Notes: a model not told the origin generated them from the letters alone. Shown: positions 28,515 through 41,609, counted from the stretch's first letter. The stretch: DNA of 64,000 bases from Aquabacterium sp. (GCF_016234775.1 NZ_JACRAH010000036.1:124001-188000); one strand, 5' to 3'. A program made the numbers and translations.

Positions 28515-29153
28515 TCAGGCGCTGGTCTGCACCGGCGCTTCCAGTGACTGGATCACCGCCTGCACGAACTCGGTCACCGTGGGCGTGAGCTCGCTCAGGC
28601 GATGGGCCTCACCCCGCTCGATGGCCTGCAGGATCAACTCGTTGATGCCGCCGATCACGGCGGTGGCCATGGTGGGCGTCAAAGGGCGCTTGTGGGGCTC
28701 GACCGTGCGGAAGGCCTCGACCTGCATGATCAGGAACTGACCAAAGCGTTCGCCCATGCGTCGGCGCAGGGCCAGGCCTTCAGCGCCGATGGTCATCAGC
28801 TCGATGTACATGGCCCGCATCACGGCCGTCTGGCTTTCCAGGCTGCTCAGGTAGGCATGGGTCACGTTGCGCAACTGCGTGATCCAGTCTTCGTCGAACC
28901 GGTAGTTGGCGGCGATCAGGGCCAGGGTCTGATCACACAGTCGCTCGCCCAGGGCCAGCAGGCAGGCTTCCTTGCTGGCGAACTGCTCGTAGAAGGTACG
29001 CTTGGAGACGCGTGCCTTGGCCACGATGTCGGCGATGGTGATCTCGGCAAAGGCTTGCGTCTGCAAGGCGTCCGCCAGCCCGTCCAGCAGGCGCTGACGG
29101 TGCTCGGTGGCGGCAGCTAGCGCCGCTTTGGATGACGAAGAAACCTTGTCCAT
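28515..29153 (-). CDS. TetR family regulator divergent from an exported hydrolase
   Basis: 212-aa repressor. The HTH covers about residues 18-65: RQRLLDGLADALQTQAFAEI, TIADIVAKARVSKRTFYEQF and ASKEACLLALGERL. The C-terminal helices are unremarkable. The gene is divergent from the hydrolase gene at 29302. The 148-bp gap holds two near-identical GGTAC-N6-GTACC inverted repeats, one centred on the hydrolase promoter -35 box, so the regulator almost certainly represses that gene and probably itself. The inducer is unknown; an ester or lactone substrate of the hydrolase is a reasonable guess. Confidence 0.9.
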   Translation of the reverse strand: MDKVSSSSKAALAAATEHRQRLLDGLADALQTQAFAEITIADIVAKARVSKRTFYEQFASKEACLLALGERLCDQTLALIAANYRFDEDWITQLRNVTHAYLSSLESQTAVMRAMYIELMTIGAEGLALRRRMGERFGQFLIMQVEAFRTVEPHKRPLTPTMATAVIGGINELILQAIERGEAHRLSELTPTVTEFVQAVIQSLEAPVQTSA

Positions 29154-29185
29154 GAATGAGGGGTGATTAGGCCATATGTCGCATT

Positions 29186-29203
29186 TGGTACTTGACGGTA
29201 CCA
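29186..29203. promoter_or_regulatory. TetR operator 1 (overlaps -35)
   Basis: TGGTAC-TTGACG-GTACCA: a perfect 6-bp inverted repeat whose spacer is the -35 hexamer of the hydrolase promoter. Binding here would exclude RNA polymerase. Confidence 0.75.
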
Positions 29204-29220
29204 GTTGCTTTGGTTATCTT
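29192..29220 (+). promoter_or_regulatory. Sigma-70 promoter of the exported hydrolase gene
   Basis: TTGACG (29192-29197), 17-bp spacer, TATCTT (29215-29220). Near-consensus -35 and ideal spacing; about 80 bp of leader precede the ATG at 29302. Confidence 0.75.
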
Positions 29221-29230
29221 TGCGGCAGTT

Positions 29231-29248
29231 TGGTACTGAACGGTACCG
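29231..29248. promoter_or_regulatory. TetR operator 2 (downstream of transcription start)
   Basis: TGGTAC-TGAACG-GTACCG: a second copy of the same inverted repeat (5 bp perfect), 45 bp centre to centre from operator 1, about four helical turns, so cooperative binding on one face is possible. Confidence 0.72.
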
Positions 29249-29301
29249 GAAACGTTACCCATTTCGCTTTCAAGTGTCCATACCTACCGAGGAGAGATTT
29301 C

Positions 29302-30318
29302 ATGGTTTCAGAGAAGTTGATGATGGGATGGCGCCCGTTCGCCGTGGCGATGGCGGCAGGCCTGCTCGTATCGGCAGGTGGTGCGGCGCACGCGCAGCCC
29401 GCTGGTGCCGCCAGGCCCTATACCGTGGTCAACGCCAGCTTCGCCTGCCAGCAGACCACCTGTGATGCCGAACTCTGGTTGCCCGTGCAGGCGGCCAACG
29501 CCCCCAAGCCACCGGTGATCATCATGGCCCACGGTTTTGGCGGCCTGAAGGATTGGGGCTTGCAGCCCTTCGCCGAGCGCTTCGTGAAGGCCGGCTTCGC
29601 CGTGGTGCGATTTGACTACCGCGGCTTCGGCAAGAGTGGTGGTCAGCCCCGTCGTGTGGTGGACGGCAAGGAGCACGTCAAGGATTGGTTGTCTGCCATC
29701 GACAACATCAGCCAGCGCGCTGACGTGGACGGCCAGCGCCTGGGCATCTGGGGCACGTCCTACAGCGGCGGGCAGGTGCTGGTGGCCGGTGCAGAGCGCC
29801 CGGCCGTGGTCAAGGCCGTGAGCGCGCAGGTGCCCTTTGTGAGCGGCTTCTCCAGCAGCCTGCGTTTCCCCATCAAGTATCAGCCGCTGGCTGGCTGGTA
29901 TGCCTTGCGCGACATGATGCGCAGCGACAAGGAAGAGCCTCTGTACGTGCCCACCATCGCCAAGGGCGAGTTTTCTGCCCTGATCTGCGACGAGTGCAAC
30001 GAGGGCTACAAGAAGCTGGTGCCGGCAGGTGTGGGTGAAGAAGAGAACAAGGTGGCTGCACGTGTGTTCATGAGCCTGCCATTCTTCTCTCCAGGCAGCC
30101 GCGCCAAGGATATCAAGGCCCCCACGCTGATCGTGGCGGCCGAGAACGATGGCCTGATCCCGGTGGGCAAGGTGCGTGACGTGGCCAAGGAGCTGGTCAA
30201 GGGCGAGTACGTCGAACTCAAGGGGGCGGATCACTTCTCGCCCTACACCGGCCCCCTGTTCGAGCAGGTGGTGGCCAAACAGACGGCTTTCTTCCAGAAG
30301 AACCTGATGGGGCAGTAA
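29302..30318 (+). CDS. Exported alpha/beta hydrolase
   Basis: 338-aa hydrolase with a signal peptide (VAMAAGLLVSAGGAAHAQ), so it is periplasmic or secreted. After the signal comes a dienelactone-hydrolase-like core: VIIMAHGFGGLKDWG (oxyanion HG), FDYRGFGKSGG, nucleophile LGIWGTSYSGGQVLV, acid VAAENDGLIPVGK and His in LKGADHFSPY. A cap region is inserted between strands 6 and 7 and contains two Cys (ICDECNEG). GAGGAGAG gives a strong ribosome site at 29302; upstream in-frame codons run through the promoter and are not used. It is controlled by the divergent TetR protein through two operators. Substrate unknown: an ester, lactone or peptide is possible. Confidence 0.85.
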   Translation: MVSEKLMMGWRPFAVAMAAGLLVSAGGAAHAQPAGAARPYTVVNASFACQQTTCDAELWLPVQAANAPKPPVIIMAHGFGGLKDWGLQPFAERFVKAGFAVVRFDYRGFGKSGGQPRRVVDGKEHVKDWLSAIDNISQRADVDGQRLGIWGTSYSGGQVLVAGAERPAVVKAVSAQVPFVSGFSSSLRFPIKYQPLAGWYALRDMMRSDKEEPLYVPTIAKGEFSALICDECNEGYKKLVPAGVGEEENKVAARVFMSLPFFSPGSRAKDIKAPTLIVAAENDGLIPVGKVRDVAKELVKGEYVELKGADHFSPYTGPLFEQVVAKQTAFFQKNLMGQ

Positions 30319-30457
30319 AGGGCTGCACACGCCCAGCATGCCTGTCAGCGCCTGAGTGAGCGGTAGCGCCAGAGAGCGAAGCCGACGTATCATGATCGGT
30401 TGCCTTTTTGCCGAGGGCTTGACTCAGGTCGGGCCCTCTTCTTGCTCAGATCCGCCG

Positions 30458-33373
30458 ATGTCCCGCCCCGCCTCTCCCGACGCTACCGCCAAGCCCGCAT
30501 CTCGACCCAGGGGCGACAACCCCTTGATCCAGATCCGAGGGGCCCGCACCCACAATCTGAAAAACATCGACCTGGATCTGCCTCGCCACCAGTTGGTGGT
30601 GATCACCGGCCTGTCCGGCTCGGGCAAATCCAGTCTGGCCTTCGACACGCTGTATGCAGAAGGCCAGCGCCGCTATGTCGAAAGCCTGAGCGCCTATGCG
30701 CGCCAGTTCCTGCAGTTGATGGACAAGCCCGATGTGGATGTCATCGAAGGCCTGTCGCCTGCGATCAGCATCGAGCAGAAGGCCACCAGCCACAACCCGC
30801 GCTCCACCGTGGGCACGGTCACCGAGATCCACGACTACCTGCGCCTGCTGTATGCCCGCGCCGGTACCCCGTTCTGCCCCGATCACCACGTGCCGCTGCA
30901 GGCACAAAGCGTCAGCCAGATGGTGGACATGGTGCTGGGCCTGCCCGAAGACACCAAGCTGATGGTGCTGGCGCCTGTGGTGCGCGATCGCAAGGGCGAG
31001 CACGCCGAGCTGTTTGCCGACATGCAGGCGCAAGGCTATGTGCGCTTTCGCATCAACGGCGAGATCGTGGAAGCGGCCGATCTCAAGCCCCTGGTCAAGA
31101 ACGAAAAGCATGACATCGACGTGGTCGTGGACCGTCTCAAGGTCAAGCCCGACATGCAGCAGCGCCTGGCCGAAAGCTTTGAAGCCGCCTTGCGCCTGGC
31201 TGATGGTCGCGCGCTGGCTTTCGAGATGGACACGGGCACCGAGCACCTGTGCTCGGCCAAGTTCGCCTGCCCCGTGTGCAGCTATTCGCTGGCCGAGCTG
31301 GAGCCGCGGCTCTTCTCGTTCAACTCACCCGTGGGCGCCTGCCCGACCTGTGATGGCCTGGGCCATGTGATCGCCTTTGATCCCCAGCGTGTGGTGGGCT
31401 TCCCCTCCTTGAGTCTGGCCAGTGGTGCCGTGAAGGGTTGGGACCGTCGCAACCCCTACACCTACAGCCTGATCGAATGCTTGGGCAAGCACTATGGCGT
31501 CGACATGGAGCAGCCTTTCGAGGAGCTGCCTGCCCATGTGCAACAGGTGGTGCTGTACGGTTCGGGCGAAGAAGAGATCGAGTTCGTCTACGAAGCGGAT
31601 GGCCCGTCGGGCAAGAAGCGCAAGGTCAAGCGCACGCATGCGTTCGAGGGCATCATCCCCAACTTCGAGCGCCGCTTCAAGGAGACCGACTCCGCTGCCG
31701 TGCGCGAAGAACTGGCCCGCTATCAGCAGCCCAAGGCCTGCCCTGATTGCCACGGCACGCGCCTGCGCACCGAGGCTCGCAACGTGAAATTGCTGGACGC
31801 CAACACGGGTGAGACCCGCGCCATCTTCGAGATCGCGCACGCCACCCTGGCCGAAGCACACCACTACTTCGAGCACCTGCATCTGCAAGGCGCCAAGGCC
31901 GAGATCGCCTCCAAGGTGGTCAGCGAAATCCGCTCGCGCCTGCGCTTCCTCAATGATGTGGGCCTGAACTACCTCAGCCTGGATCGCAGTGCCGACACGC
32001 TATCGGGCGGTGAGGCGCAGCGCATTCGCCTGGCCTCGCAGATCGGCTCCGGCTTGACGGGCGTGATGTACGTGCTCGACGAGCCCAGCATCGGCCTGCA
32101 CCAGCGCGACAACGACCGCCTCATCGGCACGCTGCAGCATCTGCGTGACCTGGGCAACAGCGTCATCGTGGTCGAGCACGATGAAGACATGATCCGCGCC
32201 GCTGACCACGTGGTGGACATGGGGCCGGGTGCTGGCGTGCATGGCGGCAAGGTGCTGGCGCAAGGCCGTCCGGCCGACATCATGGGCAACCCAGACAGCC
32301 TCACAGGCCAGTACCTGGCGCGCGCCTTGCGCATCGAGGTGCCGACCAAGCGCCATGCCTTCACCAAGGACACGCCACGACTGCGTGTGGTCAACGCCCG
32401 CGGTCACAACCTCAAGGGCGTGACCGTGGAAGTCCCTGTGGGCCTGCTGACCTGTGTGACCGGTGTGTCCGGCTCCGGCAAGTCCACCCTGGTCAACGAC
32501 ACCCTGTATGCCGCCGTGGCCAAGAAGCTCTACCAGAGCCACACCGAGCCCGAGCCGCATGACGAGATCGAAGGCCTGGAGCTGTTCGACAAGGTCATCA
32601 ACGTGGACCAGTCGCCCATTGGCCGCACACCGCGCAGCAATCCCGCCACCTACACGGGCCTGTTCACACCGATCCGCGAGCTGATGGCCGATGTGCCGGC
32701 GGCACGTGAGCGCGGCTACAACGCCGGGCGCTTCTCTTTCAACGTGGCCGGTGGCCGCTGTGAAGCCTGTCAGGGTGATGGCGTGCTCAAGGTCGAGATG
32801 CACTTCCTGCCCGATGTGTACGTGCCGTGCGACGTGTGCCACGGCAAGCGCTACAACCGCGAGACGCTGGAGATCCTGTACAAGGGCAAGAACATCCACG
32901 AGATCCTGGACCTGACCGTGGAGGCCGCACTGGCCTTCTTCAGTGCCGTGCCCTCGATCGCACGCAAGCTGCAGACGCTGATGGATGTGGGCCTGGGCTA
33001 TATCCGCCTGGGGCAGGCCGCCACGACCTTGTCAGGCGGTGAAGCGCAGCGTGTCAAACTGGCGCTGGAGCTCTCCAAGCGCGACACGGGCCGCACGCTC
33101 TACATCCTGGATGAGCCCACCACTGGCTTGCACTTTCACGACATCGCCTTGCTGCTCAAGGTGCTGCATCAACTGCGTGATGCCGGCAACACCATCGTGA
33201 TCATCGAGCACAACCTGGACGTCATCAAGACGGCCGACTGGTTGATCGACATGGGCCCAGAAGGGGGCTCAGGTGGCGGGCAGATGTTGGTGGCCGGTAC
33301 GCCGGATGACATTGCCGGGCACGCCAGTAGTCACACCGGCCGTTACCTCAAGGCCTTGCTGGGCGAGGTCTGA
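30458..33373 (+). CDS. uvrA: Excinuclease ABC subunit A
   Basis: Damage-recognition ATPase of nucleotide excision repair, 971 aa versus the usual ~940; the excess is a ~30-residue N-terminal tail before [20 protein letters not shown]. Two ABC modules are complete: Walker [21 protein letters not shown] and [20 protein letters not shown], signatures [20 protein letters not shown] and [20 protein letters not shown], Walker [15 protein letters not shown] and [14 protein letters not shown]. Zinc sites CPVCSY...[13 protein letters not shown] and CEACQGDG...[10 protein letters not shown] are present. ATG 30458 is chosen; an earlier in-frame start at 30356 would add 34 implausible residues. No LexA-like box was spotted close upstream. 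Confidence 0.96.
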   Translation: MSRPASPDATAKPASRPRGDNPLIQIRGARTHNLKNIDLDLPRHQLVVITGLSGSGKSSLAFDTLYAEGQRRYVESLSAYARQFLQLMDKPDVDVIEGLSPAISIEQKATSHNPRSTVGTVTEIHDYLRLLYARAGTPFCPDHHVPLQAQSVSQMVDMVLGLPEDTKLMVLAPVVRDRKGEHAELFADMQAQGYVRFRINGEIVEAADLKPLVKNEKHDIDVVVDRLKVKPDMQQRLAESFEAALRLADGRALAFEMDTGTEHLCSAKFACPVCSYSLAELEPRLFSFNSPVGACPTCDGLGHVIAFDPQRVVGFPSLSLASGAVKGWDRRNPYTYSLIECLGKHYGVDMEQPFEELPAHVQQVVLYGSGEEEIEFVYEADGPSGKKRKVKRTHAFEGIIPNFERRFKETDSAAVREELARYQQPKACPDCHGTRLRTEARNVKLLDANTGETRAIFEIAHATLAEAHHYFEHLHLQGAKAEIASKVVSEIRSRLRFLNDVGLNYLSLDRSADTLSGGEAQRIRLASQIGSGLTGVMYVLDEPSIGLHQRDNDRLIGTLQHLRDLGNSVIVVEHDEDMIRAADHVVDMGPGAGVHGGKVLAQGRPADIMGNPDSLTGQYLARALRIEVPTKRHAFTKDTPRLRVVNARGHNLKGVTVEVPVGLLTCVTGVSGSGKSTLVNDTLYAAVAKKLYQSHTEPEPHDEIEGLELFDKVINVDQSPIGRTPRSNPATYTGLFTPIRELMADVPAARERGYNAGRFSFNVAGGRCEACQGDGVLKVEMHFLPDVYVPCDVCHGKRYNRETLEILYKGKNIHEILDLTVEAALAFFSAVPSIARKLQTLMDVGLGYIRLGQAATTLSGGEAQRVKLALELSKRDTGRTLYILDEPTTGLHFHDIALLLKVLHQLRDAGNTIVIIEHNLDVIKTADWLIDMGPEGGSGGGQMLVAGTPDDIAGHASSHTGRYLKALLGEV

Positions 33374-33382
33374 GTTCGACGC

Positions 33383-35014
33383 TCAAGCTCGCAGGAAGCC
33401 CAGGTCGTAGGTCGAGCTGTTGAACTGCCGCAGATTGGGTAGGATGGCCGTGCGGTCACCTGCGAAGCTGCCCAGAAGGGCGCTGTCTGAAACACCCATC
33501 CAGCGGCCTAGCGTGTAGGCATACTGGTCCACCGAGGTGGTGGGAATCAGCACACCGTTCTGGATTTGATCCGGGCTGCTGAAGACGCCACTGCCGTTGG
33601 CTGTGCTGTATTGCGGGAAGGTGCCGTACACCTCGGCGCCATTCACGGCCCCGCCCATGATGAAGTGGTGTCCGCCCCAGCCGTGGTCCGTGCCATCGCC
33701 ATTGCTGGTGAAGGTGCGACCAAACTCGGACGCCGTGAAGGTGGTGACCTGGTTGCTCATGTCCCCGCCTGGCATGAAGCGCAGAACGCGGTCAAAGTAG
33801 GTCAGCGCATGGTTGATCTGGGCCATGCGTTCCGCGTGCTCCGCATTCTGGAAATTGTGGGTGTCGAACCCACCGATGTTCACCATGAAGAACTGGCGCG
33901 TCAGGCCCAGGTTGCCTCGGCGGTTGGTGTCGATCAGGCGTGCCACCATTTGCAGTTGTTGCGCCAAAGGATTGAATTTCAGTGCCCCTGTGACCGGGCT
34001 CACATATTTCAGCATGGCGTCTGCCGCACCGTCGGTCACGCCATTGGTGCTCCATGGCGTCACACCAAGCGGGGCCAGCGAGGGCCCAATCAAGTCATAG
34101 GCACTGATGGCGCGTTGAACCAGGCTTTGGTGATCGGCCACAAACATATTGCCCGGCGCGCTTAATGTGGCGCCTTGTCCATTGCCCTGGCCCATGATCC
34201 GACCGACGGCGCTCAACAGGCGTTGGCTGCCATAGATCTGGCCATTGGCGTTGCCCAGCGCCAGCACACTGGTGCTGCCGCTCTGGTAAGGCTGCAGGTT
34301 GCGGCCGGCCAGCCACACCGACGTCGAGGCCGGCGTCATGCATGTAAACGAGCGTTGAATCAATTGGGCGTCTGTGGCACTGCGCCCACTCCCGTTGCTC
34401 GACATCAGCAGGTCGCCCATCAGTCCCGCCCAACCAGCGCTTGCGCCTTCCGGTTTGAAGGACTGCCAGGTGGAACTCTGGTCATTGTGGGAAAACAGCT
34501 TGGCTGGCTTGGTGACCGCCGCGTTGCTCATGTCCGACTTGGTCGTGGGGCGCAGCAGCGGGCCGACATTGGCCAGCACGGCAAGCCGGCCGGCCTGGTG
34601 CAGGGCCTGGACTTGCGTGAGGGCCGGATGCAAGGCGAACTGGCGTCCGCTGTTGCTTGGCCTGCTGCCAGTGGCAATGGGGATCACACCCCCCAGGCGT
34701 TCGCGTACGCTGGATGCGCCGGGGACGCCGGCCACACCCAGGGCTGGCAAGCCGATGCCATCATTGGAATTTGTCGGGTTGCGCTGGCTGACATAGTGCC
34801 CCCATGAGGCGGTGTCTGTGGGCAGCACCGTGTTGAAGGCATCGTTGCCGCCATTCATGAACAAGCACACGATGGCACGGTAACCCGATGTGCCGCTGGA
34901 TTGGGCTGCGGCCTGGGTGATGGCGCTCAAGTTGAGGCCCAAGGGCGCGGCCACGCCCATGGACGAGTACGTGGCGGCATGCCTCAGAAATTCGCGACGG
35001 CTGCTTTGACTCAT
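33383..35014 (-). CDS. DUF1501 family protein with Tat-type signal
   Basis: 543-aa exported protein. The N-terminus SRREFLRHAATYSS is a twin-arginine signal (R-R-x-F-L), followed by the Ala-rich h-region. The body is the DUF1501 domain, an alkaline-phosphatase/sulfatase-like fold: AIVCLFMNGGNDAFNTVLPT near the start, MVNIGGFDTHNFQ in the middle, and TASEFGRTFTSNGDGTDHGW then GGHHFIMGGAVNGAEVYGTF, all rich in metal-ligand-like Asp/His. It starts 9 bp after the DUF1800 gene stop on the same strand, so the pair is one operon. The function of such pairs is unknown; surface or extracellular matrix roles are suspected. It converges on uvrA with a 9-bp gap. Confidence 0.88.
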   Translation of the reverse strand: MSQSSRREFLRHAATYSSMGVAAPLGLNLSAITQAAAQSSGTSGYRAIVCLFMNGGNDAFNTVLPTDTASWGHYVSQRNPTNSNDGIGLPALGVAGVPGASSVRERLGGVIPIATGSRPSNSGRQFALHPALTQVQALHQAGRLAVLANVGPLLRPTTKSDMSNAAVTKPAKLFSHNDQSSTWQSFKPEGASAGWAGLMGDLLMSSNGSGRSATDAQLIQRSFTCMTPASTSVWLAGRNLQPYQSGSTSVLALGNANGQIYGSQRLLSAVGRIMGQGNGQGATLSAPGNMFVADHQSLVQRAISAYDLIGPSLAPLGVTPWSTNGVTDGAADAMLKYVSPVTGALKFNPLAQQLQMVARLIDTNRRGNLGLTRQFFMVNIGGFDTHNFQNAEHAERMAQINHALTYFDRVLRFMPGGDMSNQVTTFTASEFGRTFTSNGDGTDHGWGGHHFIMGGAVNGAEVYGTFPQYSTANGSGVFSSPDQIQNGVLIPTTSVDQYAYTLGRWMGVSDSALLGSFAGDRTAILPNLRQFNSSTYDLGFLRA

Positions 35015-35023
35015 GCCGAACCC

Positions 35024-36781
35024 TTACTGTTGAACCGTGAAATCAGGAGAAACCACCACCATCAAGATGGCCGCTTGTGTGCGCAGCTTGCGCTGCGCGA
35101 CGGTGCCGCCGGGCATGGACTCGATGGCTGCAACCGCCTCATCTGAGATGGCTTTGGGCAGTTCATGACCAAGCAGCCTTTGCGAGATGGTGTTCACCAA
35201 GTTCGTGGGGTTGTTGGCAACGCTGTCCCAGCCGCTCACATCCAGCATGATGTCGAAGGTGAGGTGCTCACCGTTCCACATGCCCCATCCCCATTGGATG
35301 ACTCGGCTCATCAAATTGGCGTAAGCCAGAACCGATGTTTCGCTGGTGATCTGCATTTCCGGGGCGACCTTGCCGGCTGCCGCAATCTGAGTCTGCGGGG
35401 GCGTGTAGCCAGGGCGGAAGAAGTTGAACACGGAAGGGGATCGCATCGGAGTCTGCCCCAGAGAGGTGCCGACATCGGATGAGTCATCCGCATCGTAGAA
35501 CGGGTGCGCCGTTCCCTTGGCAACTTGTGCTTCATACATGTAGCTGCTGTGCGGCATGGCACGCAGCAAGTGGGTCAGCTTCAGGACCGGTTCGCGCAGC
35601 TTGCCGTATGTGTAGCGTTGCTCAGTAGCGTTGGGCAGCGAACGTGCTTCCTTGTGAAGCAGGATGGCTTTGACGACGGCGCGCAGATTGCCGTTATTGG
35701 CCCGGAACACGCGGGTGATGTCCGCCACGTAGTCGTTGCTTGGGTTGCTGGTCACCAGGCGCTGGATCAACTGCTTGCTGATGAAGGGCGCCGTGTTGCT
35801 GTGGGTGGCCAGCCGGTCGAGTGCCGCACGCAAGCTCGCGTTCGGATCCCCCTCGGATTGAGCTGAGACGGTTACGCCCAGGAATTGCTTCACAGAGGTC
35901 GAGTGGGCGCTTCCAAAGCCAGTCATCGAGGTGGTGTCTTGGCTGGCATCCCAGCAACCTGTCAGGCGCCAATAGCAGCGGCCCAACTCGACGTTCGCAA
36001 AGGAGTCGGGGCGATACCAACTGAAGCCCGTGAAGACCTTGGCCAGCCCTTTGATGTCATCGCTGGTATAAGTCTCGATGGGGTTGTCGCCGACCAACTT
36101 GGGGTTGCCGCTGTCGTCCAGTTCATACAGCCCAATCGAGAACAACTGCATGATCTCTCGGGCGAAGTTCTCGTCAGGCACGCGGCCGGTGGCCGGGTCC
36201 TCCTTGAGGTTGGCCAGGTGCGACAGGTACAGCCCCATGGCCGGGTGCAGTGTGACGGACTCCAGCAGATCACGAAAGTTGGCGTCAGCCTTGTTCGTGA
36301 GCATGTCCAGGTAGCTGGCAACGCGGCGACCGTGTTCGACACCATTGATCGACACGACAAAGATTTCTGACAAGGCAAACGCGATGCGTTGACGCAACTG
36401 GGCTGGATCGCGTACAGCATGGGTCCACCAACTGAGTACGACGTGGCCGCCCCCCGCATCACTTTGGTTCAATGCGGTCACTGCACCATCCACCAGTTCA
36501 AGATGCGTGCTTTGCAGTTGCATGTCGAACTGCTCATCGATCCATCGTTCGTAACCGATGCTCTTGAGCCGATCGGCATCCTCTGGCGTGGGGCCGAATG
36601 TGGCCTGCGTCAGGAAGCGGTATGCTGCCGCGTCGGTCAAGGGCATGAGCGCGGCACTTGACAGCATGTTGTTGCCATTTTGCATGTCAGCGCTCGTTGA
36701 ACTCTCGCTGCCCTTGCCGCCACCGCAGGCGCTGAGCGCGCAGCTTATAGCGAGCAGTCCGATTCGACGGATCATGCCCAT
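35024..36781 (-). CDS. DUF1800 family lipoprotein
   Basis: 585 aa as annotated. GLLAISCALSACGGGKGS is a lipoprotein signal with Cys in the LSAC lipobox, so the mature protein is probably anchored to a membrane. The DUF1800 body shows AAYRFLTQATFGPTPEDADR, WWTHAVRDPAQLRQRIAFAL, NFAREIMQLFSIGLYELDDS and RSPSVFNFFRPGYTPP, as usual in the family. It precedes the DUF1501 gene by 9 bp. The start is ambiguous: ATG 36781 has GAGG nine bases upstream, ATG 36775 is two codons later, and longer frames (to 36865) would bury the signal peptide and are rejected. Biochemical role unknown. Confidence 0.86.
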   Translation of the reverse strand: MGMIRRIGLLAISCALSACGGGKGSESSTSADMQNGNNMLSSAALMPLTDAAAYRFLTQATFGPTPEDADRLKSIGYERWIDEQFDMQLQSTHLELVDGAVTALNQSDAGGGHVVLSWWTHAVRDPAQLRQRIAFALSEIFVVSINGVEHGRRVASYLDMLTNKADANFRDLLESVTLHPAMGLYLSHLANLKEDPATGRVPDENFAREIMQLFSIGLYELDDSGNPKLVGDNPIETYTSDDIKGLAKVFTGFSWYRPDSFANVELGRCYWRLTGCWDASQDTTSMTGFGSAHSTSVKQFLGVTVSAQSEGDPNASLRAALDRLATHSNTAPFISKQLIQRLVTSNPSNDYVADITRVFRANNGNLRAVVKAILLHKEARSLPNATEQRYTYGKLREPVLKLTHLLRAMPHSSYMYEAQVAKGTAHPFYDADDSSDVGTSLGQTPMRSPSVFNFFRPGYTPPQTQIAAAGKVAPEMQITSETSVLAYANLMSRVIQWGWGMWNGEHLTFDIMLDVSGWDSVANNPTNLVNTISQRLLGHELPKAISDEAVAAIESMPGGTVAQRKLRTQAAILMVVVSPDFTVQQ

Positions 36782-37040
36782 CTGCTGGCGCCTCAATCGG
36801 GCTCCGGGCATCGTGATCGAGGCTGAGGCGTCAGTACGGAAGAAGTCAAACATGGACACGAACAAAGTGATGACGTTGGGCCATCACCTGCATCCGTATC
36901 CTTAGTGCGCGACAAACGGTAGGCCTGACCTGATGGGCCGAATGTGCCATGTACACCATGCGACCATGTGATGCCAGATTGCCATGTTTGTAAGCAGTGG
37001 CAACGCGCATCACATGAAACGCGCACAAGCGTGAATCAGT

Positions 37041-39857
<2,817 letters not shown>

Positions 39858-39932
39858 GGCCGGCATTTTACGAGGCCCCAGAGGCATAACGTGCCCCGAC
39901 ATGCCCTAAATACGTCGCCCAGAAAGTGGAAA

Positions 39933-39959
39933 GGGCGCGGTGCTTGTGGCACCGTGCCC
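39933..39959 (-). terminator. Hairpin terminator of the ydcH-like gene
   Basis: On the minus strand GGGC-A-CGGTGC, a CACAA loop, then GCACCG-C-GCCC gives a 10-bp stem with one mismatch, followed by TTTCC. It sits between the small gene and metH and would separate their transcripts. Confidence 0.55.
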
Positions 39960-40025
39960 CGAGGCGCTGTCGATCTACCCGATCAGGTAGCGTCCAGCGA
40001 TTGCCTTAAACCTTGCAGCCTGATG

Positions 40026-40262
40026 TCAGGCCTTCAGCATATTGTAGAGCTCGTCCTTGAGCGTCACGCGTTGCTGCTTCTTTTGTTCCAGTTCGATGCT
40101 GGAGCCATGCTCCACGCCGGTTTCGAGTCGAACAATGGCTTTGTCCAGATCTTCGTACTCACGTTCCAGCTTGGCGAAATGCGTGTTCGATGTCTTCAGC
40201 GAGTGGATCTTGTCCTTGTACTCGGGGAAGTCCTTGGCCAGCGGGTGGTGATCTTGAATCAT
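40026..40262 (-). CDS. YdcH-family (DUF465) small protein
   Basis: 78-aa, highly charged, helical protein. The pattern HHPLAKDFPEYKDKIHSLKT then FAKLEREYEDLDKAIVRLE and LEQKKQQRVTLKDELYNML is typical of DUF465/YdcH proteins, which form an antiparallel helical hairpin. Length equals the family norm. The role is unknown. A good ACACGA-rich leader but no strong ribosome site was seen upstream of 40262. It is followed by a terminator and then metH, and preceded at 87 bp by the patatin gene on the same strand. Confidence 0.82.
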   Translation of the reverse strand: MIQDHHPLAKDFPEYKDKIHSLKTSNTHFAKLEREYEDLDKAIVRLETGVEHGSSIELEQKKQQRVTLKDELYNMLKA

Positions 40263-40349
40263 TCGTGTGTCCTCTCGTTCTCAATCCGTCTGCGTTTATC
40301 GCGACGACCTCATCTTGGGGTTAGCACGAGGTTCGAGCCTTGCGGTAGA

Positions 40350-41609
40350 TCAAGCCTTGTGCCCGGGCGTGAGGAAGACGCCATCGATGTCGAAAGTGCT
40401 GCTGTGGCCAACCTGCGCCTTGTGCGCCGCCAGCCACTCGTGCGCTGCGCGGTGCCCCAGGTGATGCAGCTCCTGCAGGAAGGCCCAGTCCGTGTTGAAC
40501 TTGCTGGAGGCGTTGTAGGGCAGCATGCCCTGGTCGTCGGCCACCATGTGCATGTGGATGTTCTTGTAGCGACCCAGCTCCAGCTTCTCTTCCTTCAGCA
40601 ACTTCTTGACGAAGGAGATGGCCCGCATCTCGCCGATCAGGCTGGCGTTGAAAGTGATCTCGCTGAGCCTGTCGATGATGTCGATGCTGCGCGTGGGGTT
40701 GTCGTCGCGCCTCAACGGGGTCAGGCGCACCAGCATGATGTCGCTGAGATCGGTGTTGTAGATCAGCGGATAGAGGGCTGGGTTACCCGTGTAGCCTCCG
40801 TCCCAATAAGGCTCCCCATCGATCTCGACGGCCTGGAACACGAAGGGCAGGCAGGCGGATGCCATCAAGGCATCCAGTGACAGCTCTTCGGCCGTGAACA
40901 CGCGCGCCTGGCCGGTGCGCACCGAGGTGGCTGTGACAAACAGCGGCACGCCGCAATGCTGGCAGCCCGTGTGCAGTGCATTCACATCCACGTGGCGGTT
41001 CAGCACATCCTTCAGCGGGTTGAGGTTGAGCGGGTTGAACTCGTAGGGGCTGAACGAGCGCATGAACAGGTTCAGCCACTGATAGGCAGGGAACTGATCG
41101 AAATTGAACTGGTTCTTGATCAGCCCGTTGGACTGGATGGTCAGCGGTGAAAACAGGGGGCCGTGCTGGCTGACATCGCGCCAGAAATCGTGCAGCGCCT
41201 TCTGGGCGTGTTTGCGGGCCTTGGCCTCGTCGCCATGCTCGAAGCCCTTCACATAGCCGGACAGCAGGACCGCGCCGTTGAGCGCACCCGCACTGGTGCC
41301 CGACAGGCCGGCGAAATCCAGGCCATCGTCATCCAGCAGGCGGTCCAGCACGCCCCATGTGAAGGCGCCGTGTGAGCCGCCGCCCTGCAGGGCCAGGTTG
41401 ACGCGCGGGCGGCCGTTTGCTCTGGGCGCTGCCTTGAGGCTGGCAGTCTTGCCGGGACTCGGTTTGGCCTTTTTGGCAGCCTTGCTGGCCAGGGCGCTGC
41501 TGGATTTGACGCCCACTTTGGCAGAGGTCTTTCGGGCCGGCCGCGCGGGGGGTTTGCTGGCGCTGGCCGAAGGCGCTTTTTTTCTGCTGGCGGGATGCGA
41601 ACTTGTCAT
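40350..41609 (-). CDS. Patatin-like phospholipase
   Basis: 419-aa Ser/Asp-dyad lipid acyl hydrolase. An Ala/Lys/Ser-rich tail of about 70 residues opens the protein. The catalytic block follows: [20 protein letters not shown] (oxyanion glycines), [18 protein letters not shown] (G-x-S-x-G with Ser), and [20 protein letters not shown] with the D-G-G dyad Asp. The C-terminal part has [20 protein letters not shown]. No signal peptide is seen, so the enzyme is cytoplasmic; the basic tail might bind nucleic acid, membranes or storage granules. Divergent from recA across 177 bp. Confidence 0.9.
   Translation of the reverse strand: MTSSHPASRKKAPSASASKPPARPARKTSAKVGVKSSSALASKAAKKAKPSPGKTASLKAAPRANGRPRVNLALQGGGSHGAFTWGVLDRLLDDDGLDFAGLSGTSAGALNGAVLLSGYVKGFEHGDEAKARKHAQKALHDFWRDVSQHGPLFSPLTIQSNGLIKNQFNFDQFPAYQWLNLFMRSFSPYEFNPLNLNPLKDVLNRHVDVNALHTGCQHCGVPLFVTATSVRTGQARVFTAEELSLDALMASACLPFVFQAVEIDGEPYWDGGYTGNPALYPLIYNTDLSDIMLVRLTPLRRDDNPTRSIDIIDRLSEITFNASLIGEMRAISFVKKLLKEEKLELGRYKNIHMHMVADDQGMLPYNASSKFNTDWAFLQELHHLGHRAAHEWLAAHKAQVGHSSTFDIDGVFLTPGHKA

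Noticed and set aside
28501..28522. GCGCCT...AGGCGC hairpin between the FAH and TetR genes as a bidirectional terminator
   Set aside because: The stem is 6 bp with a 10-nt loop and no T-run on either side; too weak to call.
39858..40025. Cobalamin riboswitch upstream of metH
   Set aside because: No B12-box-like sequence and too little space; the structure there is a terminator for the preceding small gene.
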